Shown piece by piece: positions 7,601-15,068 of a stretch of DNA of 21,597 bases (its first letter is position 1; every line of letters begins with the position of its first letter). Made by a program: the position numbers and the translations under genes. The stretch covers positions 1 through 21,597 of the forward strand of contig JAGLCH010000096.1 of NCBI GenBank assembly GCA_023146355.1, in the 5' to 3' direction. The stretch is from Bacteriovoracaceae bacterium (GTDB lineage Bacteria; Bdellovibrionota; Bacteriovoracia; Bacteriovoracales; Bacteriovoracaceae). Below the pieces are notes generated by a model that did no database searches, was not told the origin of the DNA, and saw nothing but the letters and a program-made list of their open reading frames with translations.

Positions 7601-8665
7601 ATGAAACGAGAATTTATCAAAGGTAATGACGCCGTTGCAAAAGCTGCACTCCTAGCGGGTTGTACACAATACTACGGCTATCCTATTACTCCATCGTCTG
7701 AGATTGTTCACACATGTGCACTTCTTTTTCCTCAGGTCGGAGCAACATTTCTACAAGCAGAATCTGAAGTTGCTGCTATAAACATGGTTTACGGTGCTGC
7801 TGGTGCTGGAAAGCGCGTTATGACTGCATCATCTTCACCAGGAATTTCACTAAAGCAAGAAGGTGTTTCATACATCGCTGCTGCTGAACTTCCTGCTGTT
7901 ATTATTGATGTTCAACGTGCAGGTCCAGGGCTTGGAAATATTTGGCCAGAACAGGCTGACTATAACCAGGTTGTAAAAGGTGGTGGCCATGGAAACTATA
8001 AGTGTCCAGTAGTTGCACCAAACAGCCCACAAGAGATGTGTGACCTTACTATTCATGCTTTTGAACTTGCCGATAAATACCTAACACCTGTTTACGTTTT
8101 AACAGACGCATACACAGGACAGGTTATGGAAGGTGTCGAATTCCCAAGCGAAGTGAAAGAAGTAAAAAAGCACGACTGGGCAGTTTACGCAGATAAAGAA
8201 AGTAAAGGAAACCTAATTTGTTCAATCCAAATGGATGTAGAATCCATGGAAAGAATAAATATTAAACTTCAAGACAAGTACGCTGAGATTGAAGAGAACG
8301 AAGTTATGTACAACGAGTACATGATGGATGATGCTGAGATCGTACTTGTTGCTTATGGTATCACATCGCGAATTACACGTTCTGCGGTTGATGCACTTAG
8401 AGCAAAAGGCGTTAAAGCTGGACTCTTCAGACCAATCACCGTTTTCCCATATCCAAAGAAACAAATTGAAGCACTAACTGTCGGCGATACAGCGAAGATT
8501 TTTGTTGCAATCGAAATGTCTAATGGGCAGATGGTAGACGACGTTCGCCTCGTAGTTAATGGCAGAAAGCCAGTGGAATTCTACGGACGTATGGGTGGAG
8601 CTATTCCTACACAGGATGAGCTTGTTGAAGTGATCACAGGTTTCGCTAAGAAACATATTTCTTAA
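7601..8665 (+). CDS. vorB: 2-oxoacid:ferredoxin oxidoreductase alpha subunit, VorB-like
   Basis: This is a 354-residue subunit of the pyruvate:ferredoxin/ketoisovalerate:ferredoxin oxidoreductase superfamily. Such enzymes decarboxylate a 2-oxoacid to the acyl-CoA and reduce ferredoxin. The N-terminal pyrimidine-binding domain shows GCTQYYGYPITPSSEI, AESEVAAINMVYGAAGAGKRVMT and SSSPGISLKQEG. The motif WPEQADYNQVVKGGGHGNYK resembles VorB rather than the pyruvate enzyme. The C-terminal domain II has VAYGITSRITRSAVDALRAKGVKAGLFRPITVFP. I chose the ATG at 7601, with TAAGGAGA 7 bp upstream, over an in-frame TTG at 7595 that would overlap that site. Substrate choice (branched-chain 2-oxoacid or 2-oxoglutarate) cannot be settled from sequence alone. 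The beta-gamma gene starts 13 bp downstream. Confidence 0.93.
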   Translation: MKREFIKGNDAVAKAALLAGCTQYYGYPITPSSEIVHTCALLFPQVGATFLQAESEVAAINMVYGAAGAGKRVMTASSSPGISLKQEGVSYIAAAELPAVIIDVQRAGPGLGNIWPEQADYNQVVKGGGHGNYKCPVVAPNSPQEMCDLTIHAFELADKYLTPVYVLTDAYTGQVMEGVEFPSEVKEVKKHDWAVYADKESKGNLICSIQMDVESMERINIKLQDKYAEIEENEVMYNEYMMDDAEIVLVAYGITSRITRSAVDALRAKGVKAGLFRPITVFPYPKKQIEALTVGDTAKIFVAIEMSNGQMVDDVRLVVNGRKPVEFYGRMGGAIPTQDELVEVITGFAKKHIS

Positions 8666-8678
8666 TTGGAGTTGAAAA

Positions 8679-10112
8679 ATGGGTAACATAATATCTAAAC
8701 CAAAATCTTTCTGTGACGACTTTGTAAGAAAGCCAGGAAACTATCCAAAGGTAACTCACTACTGTCCAGGCTGTGGACATGGTCGTGTACATAAACTAAT
8801 CGCAGAAGCACTTGATGACCACGAGATGAAAGACAATACTATGTTTGTTTCTCCTGTTGGTTGTTCTGTTTTCGGTTACTACTACTTTGATGTAGGTAAC
8901 TTCCAAGCTGCTCATGGGCGCGCTCCTGCTGTTGCAACTGCTGCCGCAAGATCGAACCCACATGGGTATACAATTTCTTATCAAGGTGACGGTGACCTTG
9001 CTGCAATTGGTACAGCTGAAATCATTCATGCTGCCAATCGTGGTGAAGACATGACTGTTATTTTCGTAAATAATACAATTTATGGAATGACTGGTGGTCA
9101 GATGGCGCCAACAACTCTTGAAGGGCAAAAGACAACTACATCTCCTTACGGTCGTGACCTGCAAGAGATGGGTAATCCAATCAGAATGGCAGAAATCATT
9201 GCTCAGCTAGACGCTCCAGTATTTGTAGAGCGTGTTGCTGTTAGTGACTCTAAGCATATTAGAAAGGCACGTACAGCGATCAGAAAAGCTCTTAAGTCTC
9301 AAAAAGACAGACAAGGATTCTCATTTGTTGAAATTCTTGCGACTTGCCCAATTGGCTGGAAAATGACTCCTGTTGATGCAATTAAAAGGCTTGAAGAGGA
9401 AGTGATTCCATACTTCCCACTCGCAAACTTTAAAGATGATACTGATGACCGTCCTGCAAAACTACAGAAAACGGGAATTGTTAAGGCCGAAGATATCATA
9501 CGTGTTTTAGGTGTTGATAAAGATGAGAGAATCTTTCCACTTGATGAAAACTTCATCAATAACTTTCCGAACCAGAATATCAAAGTCGCAGGTTTTGGCG
9601 GCCAAGGTGTACTAATGGCGGGAACAACTCTTGGATCTCTTGGAATGGAGCTTGGTCTTAAGACGACATGGCTTCCTTCATACGGACCTGAGATGCGTGG
9701 TGGTACTGCAAACTGTAATGTCTGTATCTCTAAAGATGAAATAGGGTCACCAATTGTCGAGAGTCCAGATGTACTCATCGCAATGAATGAGCCTTCAATG
9801 CATAATTTTGGGCCTGAAGTAAAAAAAGGCGGACTAATCATCGCGAACTCTTCAGTTATTCAGAATGCATACAAGAGAGATGACGTAACCATCATCAATG
9901 TTCCAATGACTGAGATTGCCGATGAGTGTGGAGTTAAAGCTGCTGCGAATATGGCCGCTGTAACGGCCTATATGAGCTATACAGGCGTTATAGATCTTGA
10001 AACTCTTAAGACTCTTATCAAGACGAACTTCAAGAAGAAGAATCTCATCGATAAGAACATCGAGGTTATTGAGGCAGCAGAAAAGTATATTGTAGAAAAT
10101 TATAAAAAATAA
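8679..10112 (+). CDS. 2-oxoacid:ferredoxin oxidoreductase, fused beta (TPP) and gamma subunits
   Basis: This 477-residue protein joins two subunits that are separate in many relatives. Residues about 20-265 are the TPP-binding beta subunit, with HYCPGCGHG (Cys29, Cys32), SPVGCSVFGYYYFD, the TPP/Mg motif GDGD (103-106) and NNTIYGMTGGQMAPTT. A linker of about 35 residues leads to the gamma domain (about 300-470), with IKVAGFGGQGVLMAG, WLPSYGPEMRGGTANCNV and SPDVLIAMNEPS. With the ferredoxin and alpha genes upstream it forms a complete four-domain enzyme that makes acyl-CoA and reduced ferredoxin in the cytoplasm. GGAG lies upstream of the ATG. A terminator follows 20 bp after the stop. The fusion is intact, with no frameshift visible. 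Confidence 0.93.
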   Translation: MGNIISKPKSFCDDFVRKPGNYPKVTHYCPGCGHGRVHKLIAEALDDHEMKDNTMFVSPVGCSVFGYYYFDVGNFQAAHGRAPAVATAAARSNPHGYTISYQGDGDLAAIGTAEIIHAANRGEDMTVIFVNNTIYGMTGGQMAPTTLEGQKTTTSPYGRDLQEMGNPIRMAEIIAQLDAPVFVERVAVSDSKHIRKARTAIRKALKSQKDRQGFSFVEILATCPIGWKMTPVDAIKRLEEEVIPYFPLANFKDDTDDRPAKLQKTGIVKAEDIIRVLGVDKDERIFPLDENFINNFPNQNIKVAGFGGQGVLMAGTTLGSLGMELGLKTTWLPSYGPEMRGGTANCNVCISKDEIGSPIVESPDVLIAMNEPSMHNFGPEVKKGGLIIANSSVIQNAYKRDDVTIINVPMTEIADECGVKAAANMAAVTAYMSYTGVIDLETLKTLIKTNFKKKNLIDKNIEVIEAAEKYIVENYKK

Positions 10113-10132
10113 TAATCTTCAAATAGTTTTAG

Positions 10133-10168
10133 AAAGGCCTTATGTATTATGCATAGGGCCTTTTTTTT
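10133..10168 (+). terminator. Strong intrinsic terminator of the oxidoreductase operon
   Basis: AAAGGCCTTATG pairs with CATAGGGCCTTT (12 bp, one wobble) around a 7-nt loop and is followed by an eight-T run. Confidence 0.93.
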
Positions 10169-10252
10169 GAGTCGGCAGTGGCACTATGCGTTTGGCGCCG
10201 GCCCATCTGCTCTCTTGAAAAAGAAAAGAGGAAGTGATACACCACAAATACG

Positions 10253-11188
10253 ATGAATAACACAATCAGATACACAAAATTTCACAGTAATTTCAAGGAC
10301 CTAACCTCGGATGAGGTTGAAGCCTTGCTCAAGCAATTCCCCAAGGGAATCATTGCCGTAGACCTTGAGACTACCGGACTCTCCCCGCTTGTAGATAAGA
10401 TGATCGAACTAGCGGCAATCAAGGTGAAACCTGATGGAATCTGGACCTACTCAACTCTTGTGAATCCAAAAATAGAAATTCCTCAATTCACAATAGATAT
10501 TCACGGTATTACTGATGAAATGGTGAAGGACTCTCCCCTTGAGCAAGATGTGCTTAAACCATTTATTGATTTTTGTGAAAATCTGCCACTGATTGGCCAC
10601 AATGCGAAGTTTGATACTGGATTCTTAGCATTTGCCCTTGGCCGCCACCAATTTGATCTTCCAAAGTCTAAGGTATATTGCTCTTGCAGAATGAGTAAGA
10701 AGGCCTTTCCTGATACCACGAATCACCGTTTGGGAACACTTGTTAAAGAACTAGATATTCCACTAGAGAATCATCACCGCGCCCTCGATGACGCTATTGC
10801 CTGCCTTATTCTCTATGCGCGTTCGCTTCAAGTGAGCTTTGAAAAAGACAAATACGGCAAAATGGTGGATTACTCTCATATGTTCGATATGGGCGATTAT
10901 TGCACTTCTCGCGATTTTGAGATCCCTAAAAATCTCCATGGAATTGAAGAGAAGCTTAAAAAGAAACACCTGATATGGATTAAGTATCGGGGAGGGTCAC
11001 ACAAAAACAAGTTTCGCCCTATCCGCCCGACGAGTTTTCTCCCTATGCCTGGAGGCAGTGTGCTCTACGCCCATTGCCTACTATCAGATCTCTATAAATC
11101 ATTCTCACTTCGCAAAATTGCTGAATGGAAAGAAATGGATAGTGCAGACCTTGCAGAGTGGGCACCCAAGGCCTCTACTAGCAATTAA
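10253..11188 (+). CDS. DEDDh 3'-5' exonuclease with C-terminal WYL-like domain
   Basis: This 311-residue cytoplasmic protein has two parts. Residues about 30-190 are a DnaQ/Pol III epsilon-type exonuclease with every catalytic residue visible: Asp37 and Glu39 in AVDLETTGL, Asp121 in GHNAKFDTGFL, and His175 with Asp180 in HRALDDA. By family it removes nucleotides from 3' ends of DNA or RNA using two metal ions. After a linker, residues about 235-300 (IWIKYRGG...FRPIRPTSFLP...LYAHCLL...KSFSLRKI) follow the WYL pattern of ligand- or nucleic-acid-sensing domains. The WYL assignment rests on pattern and is less certain than the exonuclease. The start is provisional: a GAGGAAG lies about 17 bp upstream, rather far for a Shine-Dalgarno sequence. 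The gene stands alone between a terminator and kamA. Confidence 0.88.
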   Translation: MNNTIRYTKFHSNFKDLTSDEVEALLKQFPKGIIAVDLETTGLSPLVDKMIELAAIKVKPDGIWTYSTLVNPKIEIPQFTIDIHGITDEMVKDSPLEQDVLKPFIDFCENLPLIGHNAKFDTGFLAFALGRHQFDLPKSKVYCSCRMSKKAFPDTTNHRLGTLVKELDIPLENHHRALDDAIACLILYARSLQVSFEKDKYGKMVDYSHMFDMGDYCTSRDFEIPKNLHGIEEKLKKKHLIWIKYRGGSHKNKFRPIRPTSFLPMPGGSVLYAHCLLSDLYKSFSLRKIAEWKEMDSADLAEWAPKASTSN

Positions 11189-11230
11189 ATGTCAATTTCT
11201 TACATTAAATGATTTCTCCTTATCCTGCTC

Positions 11231-11259
11231 TTTAAATTAAAGGTCTAATGTTATATAAA
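11231..11259 (+). promoter_or_regulatory. Possible promoter of the aminomutase pair
   Basis: TTTAAA (11231-11236) and TATAAA (11254-11259) are 17 bp apart. The -35 box is weak (four of six) and the region is AT-rich, so this is a modest candidate. A GAGGA ribosome-binding site follows before kamA. Confidence 0.35.
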
Positions 11260-11302
11260 TTGTGTAACCTAAACACCCTAAACTTAAACGAGGAATGCTT
11301 AA

Positions 11303-12487
11303 ATGACGAGCTGGAAAGACCTACAGAAGGTAGCAGATCTTGAAAAAGTCTACCCAAAACACATTCTAGATAAGTTTCCTATTTCAGGAAAACACCAGGC
11401 CTATGCAGATGTATCAGATGAAAATTGGTACGACTGGAAATGGCAGCTAAAAAACCGTATTACAAATCTCGAAGGACTCTCTAAGGTAATTGATCTAACC
11501 GAAGAAGAGAAAAGTGCTTTCGAAAAAAGTAATGAAAAATTCAAAATGGCGATCACTCCATATTACGGTGCCCTTATGGATAAAACTGATCCGAACTGCC
11601 CTGTTCGACTGCAATCAGTTCCCAATATGGGTGAGCTTAACGTTCTTGAAACAGACCTTGAAGATCCTCTAGCAGAGGATAAAGACATGCCAGTTCCAGG
11701 TCTTACTCATCGCTATCCAGATAGAGTTCTTTTTTACGTAAGTAATGACTGCCCAATGCTATGTCGCCACTGTACAAGAAAGAGAAAAGTTGCTGATGAA
11801 AACTCTACAGCAGGTCGCAAACAAATCGATGGTGGGCTAGAATACATTAGAAGCAATAAGCAAATTAGGGATGTCATCGTTTCAGGCGGAGACCCACTGT
11901 GTCTTAACAACGATTTAATTGATTATATCCTCGGTGAGCTACGTAAGATAGAGCACGTAGAGATAGTTCGTATCGGCTCTAGAAATCAGGTTACTATGGC
12001 ATATCGTCTATTTGACGATGAGCTAATTAAAATACTTGAGAAACATCAGCCAATTCATATCAACACCCATTTCAACCATCCTAAGGAAATGACGCGCGAG
12101 GCACTACTGGCCAGTACTCGTCTGGCACTTGCTGGCGTGACTATGGGGAATCAGAGTGTTCTTCTTAAAGGTATTAATGACGATGCTTTGATAATGAAGG
12201 AAATTTCTCACAAGCTTCTACTTATGAGAATTCGCCCTTACTATATCTACCAATGTGATCTCTCTGAAGGGATCTCACACTTTAGAACTTCAATTGATAA
12301 AGGTGTTGAGATTATTGAGAAAATGAGAGGCTGGACATCAGGCCTTGCTATACCTCAGTTCGTTGTAGATGCCCCGGGTGGTGGAGGAAAGATTCCAGTC
12401 AATCCACAGTACTTCGTAAAAAGGGATGGAAAAAAAGTTGTACTTAGAAACTATAAGAAAGAAGAATTCACTTACTACGAACCTTAG
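11303..12487 (+). CDS. kamA: Lysine 2,3-aminomutase
   Basis: This 394-residue radical SAM enzyme converts L-lysine to L-beta-lysine using S-adenosylmethionine, a [4Fe-4S] cluster and PLP. The cluster motif is Cys150, Cys154, Cys157 in CPMLCRHCTRKRKV. VIVSGGDPL is the SAM-binding GGDP motif. The PLP lysine is Lys363 in DAPGGGGKIP, and the two aspartates that hold the substrate amino group in characterised KamA are present (CDLSEG and the D of VVDAPGGGG). The spacing between cluster and PLP lysine matches the clostridial enzyme. GAGGA precedes the ATG. Product use is open: beta-lysine can be acetylated to an osmolyte (AblB), feed lysine degradation, or modify EF-P, and no partner gene for any of these is in view. 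The next gene begins 8 bp after the stop. Confidence 0.93.
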   Translation: MTSWKDLQKVADLEKVYPKHILDKFPISGKHQAYADVSDENWYDWKWQLKNRITNLEGLSKVIDLTEEEKSAFEKSNEKFKMAITPYYGALMDKTDPNCPVRLQSVPNMGELNVLETDLEDPLAEDKDMPVPGLTHRYPDRVLFYVSNDCPMLCRHCTRKRKVADENSTAGRKQIDGGLEYIRSNKQIRDVIVSGGDPLCLNNDLIDYILGELRKIEHVEIVRIGSRNQVTMAYRLFDDELIKILEKHQPIHINTHFNHPKEMTREALLASTRLALAGVTMGNQSVLLKGINDDALIMKEISHKLLLMRIRPYYIYQCDLSEGISHFRTSIDKGVEIIEKMRGWTSGLAIPQFVVDAPGGGGKIPVNPQYFVKRDGKKVVLRNYKKEEFTYYEP

Positions 12488-12495
12488 AAGGTGTG

Positions 12496-13605
12496 ATGTT
12501 TGACTTCAATCTTAAAAATGAATTAGATAGAACGAGCGGGTCCCAGTCAGATGATTTGGGGCCTCCTGTTAATTGGCAGGATTCACTAAAGTCCTGCCTT
12601 CGAACACATAGTGAGCTCGAAGATTTTTTTGAAACGGATATCCCACAAATTGATTATGCCGTTCAAATTCCTAGAAAATTAGCTATCAAAATTAAGCGCT
12701 CCAAAAAGGGTTCTCCTCTGTGGAATCAGTTTCTTCCCTCATTTCTTGAAACCCAAGATGAGATACAGCGAGCAGGACTTGCTGATCCAATTGGTGATGA
12801 AGTTCATCATCAAGATGGCCAGATAGTTCACCGATATCACAACAGGCTTCTCTTCCTCCCCACAAAAAACTGTGCAGGAATCTGTCGTTTTTGTTTTAGA
12901 AAAAACAACATTGAAAATGATAGCAAAATTTTTGATTCCAACTTTTCTGCGACTCTAGACTATTTGAAAAATCACCTTGAAGTTGAAGAATTAATATTTA
13001 GTGGTGGCGACCCCTTCCTTCTAACTGATGAAAGAATTGCTTATTATATGACTCAGTTCAGTGAAAATACTCTACTTCGTCATATCCGTTTTCATACTCG
13101 TATCCCTACCTTTATGCCGGAGCGGGTTACCGATAAACTATTTGGTATTCTTTCAGAGTTCTCTAAAAAATTTACTAAAATCAATATCGTTGTTCATATA
13201 AATCATCCAGATGAACTCGATCACGAAGTTGTAGCATCGATAAAAAGACTAAAAGACGCTGGTGTTGATGTACTTTCACAAACAGTTCTCTTAAAGGGTG
13301 TTAACGATGATCCTTTAGTACTCAAAAGCTTGATTGATAAGCTTTTACTAGCAGGAATTAGGCCCTACTACCTGCATCACCCCGACCGAGTTAAGGGTGG
13401 GATGCATTTTTATATGGATCTAGAGAAGGGAAGAAAGATTTTTGCTTCCCTTCGGAATCTTGTTCCGGGTTGGGCAATTCCTCAATATATCATCGATATT
13501 CCCGGGGGACAGGGGAAAACGAATGCCTTTAATCCCGAGAGTTTTGAAAGCTCTGGCCGCTTCATTACTAAAGATGGAAAAATTGTGAAAATTAATTATC
13601 AATAG
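12496..13605 (+). CDS. Second KamA/EpmB-family radical SAM aminomutase
   Basis: This 369-residue enzyme is a diverged relative of the gene before it. It has the cluster motif CAGICRFCFRKN (Cys126, 130, 133), FSGGDPFLLTD, and the PLP lysine Lys341 in DIPGGQGKTN. Several parts recall EpmB, which isomerises lysine for attachment to elongation factor P: FCFRK, HTRIPTFMPERVT, and YYLHHPDRVKGGMHF. The C-terminal PGGQGK block is more like KamA, so it sits between the two families. Both substrate-binding aspartates are kept, so lysine or a close analogue is the likely substrate. AGAAGG overlaps the kamA stop codon; I chose the ATG at 12496 over GTG at 12493, which is too close to it. The pair is probably translated from one mRNA. 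Confidence 0.85.
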   Translation: MFDFNLKNELDRTSGSQSDDLGPPVNWQDSLKSCLRTHSELEDFFETDIPQIDYAVQIPRKLAIKIKRSKKGSPLWNQFLPSFLETQDEIQRAGLADPIGDEVHHQDGQIVHRYHNRLLFLPTKNCAGICRFCFRKNNIENDSKIFDSNFSATLDYLKNHLEVEELIFSGGDPFLLTDERIAYYMTQFSENTLLRHIRFHTRIPTFMPERVTDKLFGILSEFSKKFTKINIVVHINHPDELDHEVVASIKRLKDAGVDVLSQTVLLKGVNDDPLVLKSLIDKLLLAGIRPYYLHHPDRVKGGMHFYMDLEKGRKIFASLRNLVPGWAIPQYIIDIPGGQGKTNAFNPESFESSGRFITKDGKIVKINYQ

Positions 13606-13608
13606 AGA

Positions 13609-13637
13609 TTGACATCTAAGGCCCAAATTTTTAATAT
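13609..13637 (+). promoter_or_regulatory. Promoter of tRNA-Gly
   Basis: TTGACA (perfect, 13609-13614) and TAATAT (13632-13637) are 17 bp apart, starting 4 bp after the preceding stop codon. The predicted start lies about 9 bp before the tRNA. Confidence 0.65.
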
Positions 13638-13652
13638 CATTTCACTAGGAAT

Positions 13653-13728
13653 GCGGCAGTAGCTCAGTTGGTAGAGCATCTCGTTGCCATCGAGAAGGTC
13701 GCGTGTTCGACTCACGTCTGCCGCTCCA
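13653..13728 (+). tRNA. tRNA-Gly (anticodon GCC)
   Basis: The 76-nt cloverleaf is complete. The acceptor stem GCGGCAG pairs with CTGCCGC, the D arm contains GCTC..GAGC, the anticodon stem TCTCG/CGAGA holds loop TTGCCAT with GCC, and the T arm contains TTCGA. The discriminator T and CCA end are encoded. Confidence 0.97.
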
Positions 13729-13735
13729 ATTTCTA

Positions 13736-13770
13736 CAAAAAAAAAGATTGCCCACGGCAATCTTTTTTTT
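13736..13770. terminator. Bidirectional terminator between tRNA-Gly and the 13789 gene
   Basis: GATTGCC-CAC-GGCAATC is flanked by a long A-run on the left and a long T-run on the right. It can end the tRNA transcript and also the convergent gene on the minus strand. Confidence 0.92.
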
Positions 13771-13788
13771 GTCTTTTTTTTTACCCTA

Positions 13789-14868
13789 TTATTCGCAGCG
13801 GTAGATCGCGTGGAAGAAAAGACCGCCCCTTCTAGAAAGACTACAGTGTAGACCTTCGTCGCAGCTGTGAATCTGCCAAGCAGCATTTGCTGGCTCACAT
13901 AATTGCCCTGTTGTCTTTCTAACGACACATTTGTTGTAGGGATATTTTTCATTTTCTTTAGAAACACAGCGGGGTGTTGCAGACAATATTTCACGGCTTA
14001 CTAGAGAAAAAGATGATCTTGCTCCATCTTTCAGACCTTCAAACCAATCCATGCAGTCCATATCTACATCACATTCATTTTTCTCATTTTTGAAAGTTAG
14101 TTGTGAAGAGATCAAAGCAAGCTCTTGGTCAACAGACTCCTTATTGAGCTTGAAAAATACTGTCTCGCACCAATCAGTTGCATCTTTATAACTTGTCTCC
14201 CTACCTAGGTTATTTATCTCAGGGACGTGAAAAGGCGTACTTTCTTGGACCACTGTTGCGGAGTTTGCACTTCCCCCAGACATATCTGCCCCCACTCCAA
14301 AGAGCTTTATTCCCGCACTTGCCGATAATACAGTCGATGCTGTTGCTGTAACAGAACAGGCAATTCGAAGTTTTTTACTAAAGTCAAAATTCAGTTCACC
14401 AGTTTTTTTGTTGAGTATTAGAAAACTAGTAACTGAAGAAGTGGAAATAGATGTGGTCACACTATAAGATCGTGAAAAATTAAGGGTTGGACCCAGAGTG
14501 ACGCCTGAACCAAAACCTGAAATATTAACCTGGGCACTAAATTTTTCTGAAAAATTTAGTGCGTGACTTTTATTCAGTGACCGTCGTGGATGATCTGGAT
14601 AACCAACAACTTCACTATTAATGGGTACAGAGATAAAACCACTTTCGTCGTAGATGAAATGATTTTCAAACTGATTGCTTGATTTTATTGCTCTACCGAT
14701 ATCCAGGGGTAGTGGTTCATTGAAAGTTGAATACAAATCACCAATCTGAAACTGACCTGAGACCTCCTCAAGTGCTAACAATAATGTAGAACTATTGGCA
14801 TGCACCGAAGGACTAACTCCGAGCAATGCACTTAATGCTAATCCAATGATCGTATTTTGATATCTCAC
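13789..14868 (-). CDS. Secreted Cys-rich protein with Ser/Gly-rich beta-prone core
   Basis: This 359-residue protein is not from a family I recognise. The signal peptide MRYQNTIIGLALSALLGVSPSVHA ends in a plausible Ala-x-Ala-like site. Residues about 95-215 are rich in Ser, Thr and Gly with alternating hydrophobic residues (SAQVNISGFGSGVTLGPTLN, then SVTTSISTSSVTSFLILN, then TATASTVLSASAGIKLFGV), a pattern typical of amphipathic beta strands. The C-terminal quarter is cysteine-rich. Ten cysteines in total suggest disulfides in an exported protein. The start is GTG, with CAGGGG 6 bp upstream. A pore-forming or outer-membrane-interacting protein is a guess from composition only. It is divergent from the receiver gene at 15069. 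Confidence 0.8.
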   Translation of the reverse strand: MRYQNTIIGLALSALLGVSPSVHANSSTLLLALEEVSGQFQIGDLYSTFNEPLPLDIGRAIKSSNQFENHFIYDESGFISVPINSEVVGYPDHPRRSLNKSHALNFSEKFSAQVNISGFGSGVTLGPTLNFSRSYSVTTSISTSSVTSFLILNKKTGELNFDFSKKLRIACSVTATASTVLSASAGIKLFGVGADMSGGSANSATVVQESTPFHVPEINNLGRETSYKDATDWCETVFFKLNKESVDQELALISSQLTFKNEKNECDVDMDCMDWFEGLKDGARSSFSLVSREILSATPRCVSKENEKYPYNKCVVRKTTGQLCEPANAAWQIHSCDEGLHCSLSRRGGLFFHAIYRCE

Positions 14869-14936
14869 AGTGATCCCCTGTTGTTAATGCCAAAGCAGGC
14901 ATAAAAACTAATATCAAATCCAGCATGGGCACTCAA

Positions 14937-14960
14937 TCAGGCGTGTAAAATTGACCTCAT
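14937..14960 (-). CDS. Possible seven-codon leader ORF
   Basis: On the minus strand a strong Shine-Dalgarno sequence (GGAAGGAGA) lies 5 bp before an ATG that opens a seven-codon frame, MRSILHA, and then stops. It ends about 70 bp before the GTG of the secreted Cys-rich protein. It could be a regulatory leader peptide, the remains of an older gene start, or chance. The composition gives no clue to an attenuating amino acid. Confidence 0.3.
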   Translation of the reverse strand: MRSILHA

Positions 14961-15048
14961 ATAATCTCCTTCCCACTTCAAGATTTTACCAATCGGCATA
15001 AAAAGATGATTTATATCTAAACTGGACATTATATTTAACAAATCCCCC

Positions 15049-15061
15049 CATCGGACCGATG
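15049..15061. promoter_or_regulatory. Perfect short palindrome before the receiver gene
   Basis: CATCGG-A-CCGATG is a perfect 6+1+6 inverted repeat lying 7 bp before the ATG at 15069, where a ribosome-binding site would be expected. It could be an operator shared by the divergent genes or an RNA hairpin controlling translation. Confidence 0.4.
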
Positions 15062-15068
15062 AAATCAT

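Noticed and set aside
9299..9841. 180-codon frame on the minus strand
   Set aside because: It is a long shadow of the fused beta-gamma subunit gene, with Ser/Pro-rich low-quality translation and no ribosome-binding site.
11189..11302. Lysine riboswitch before kamA
   Set aside because: The gap is only 114 bp, lacks the conserved multi-helix core of that riboswitch and shows no terminator or sequestering hairpin.
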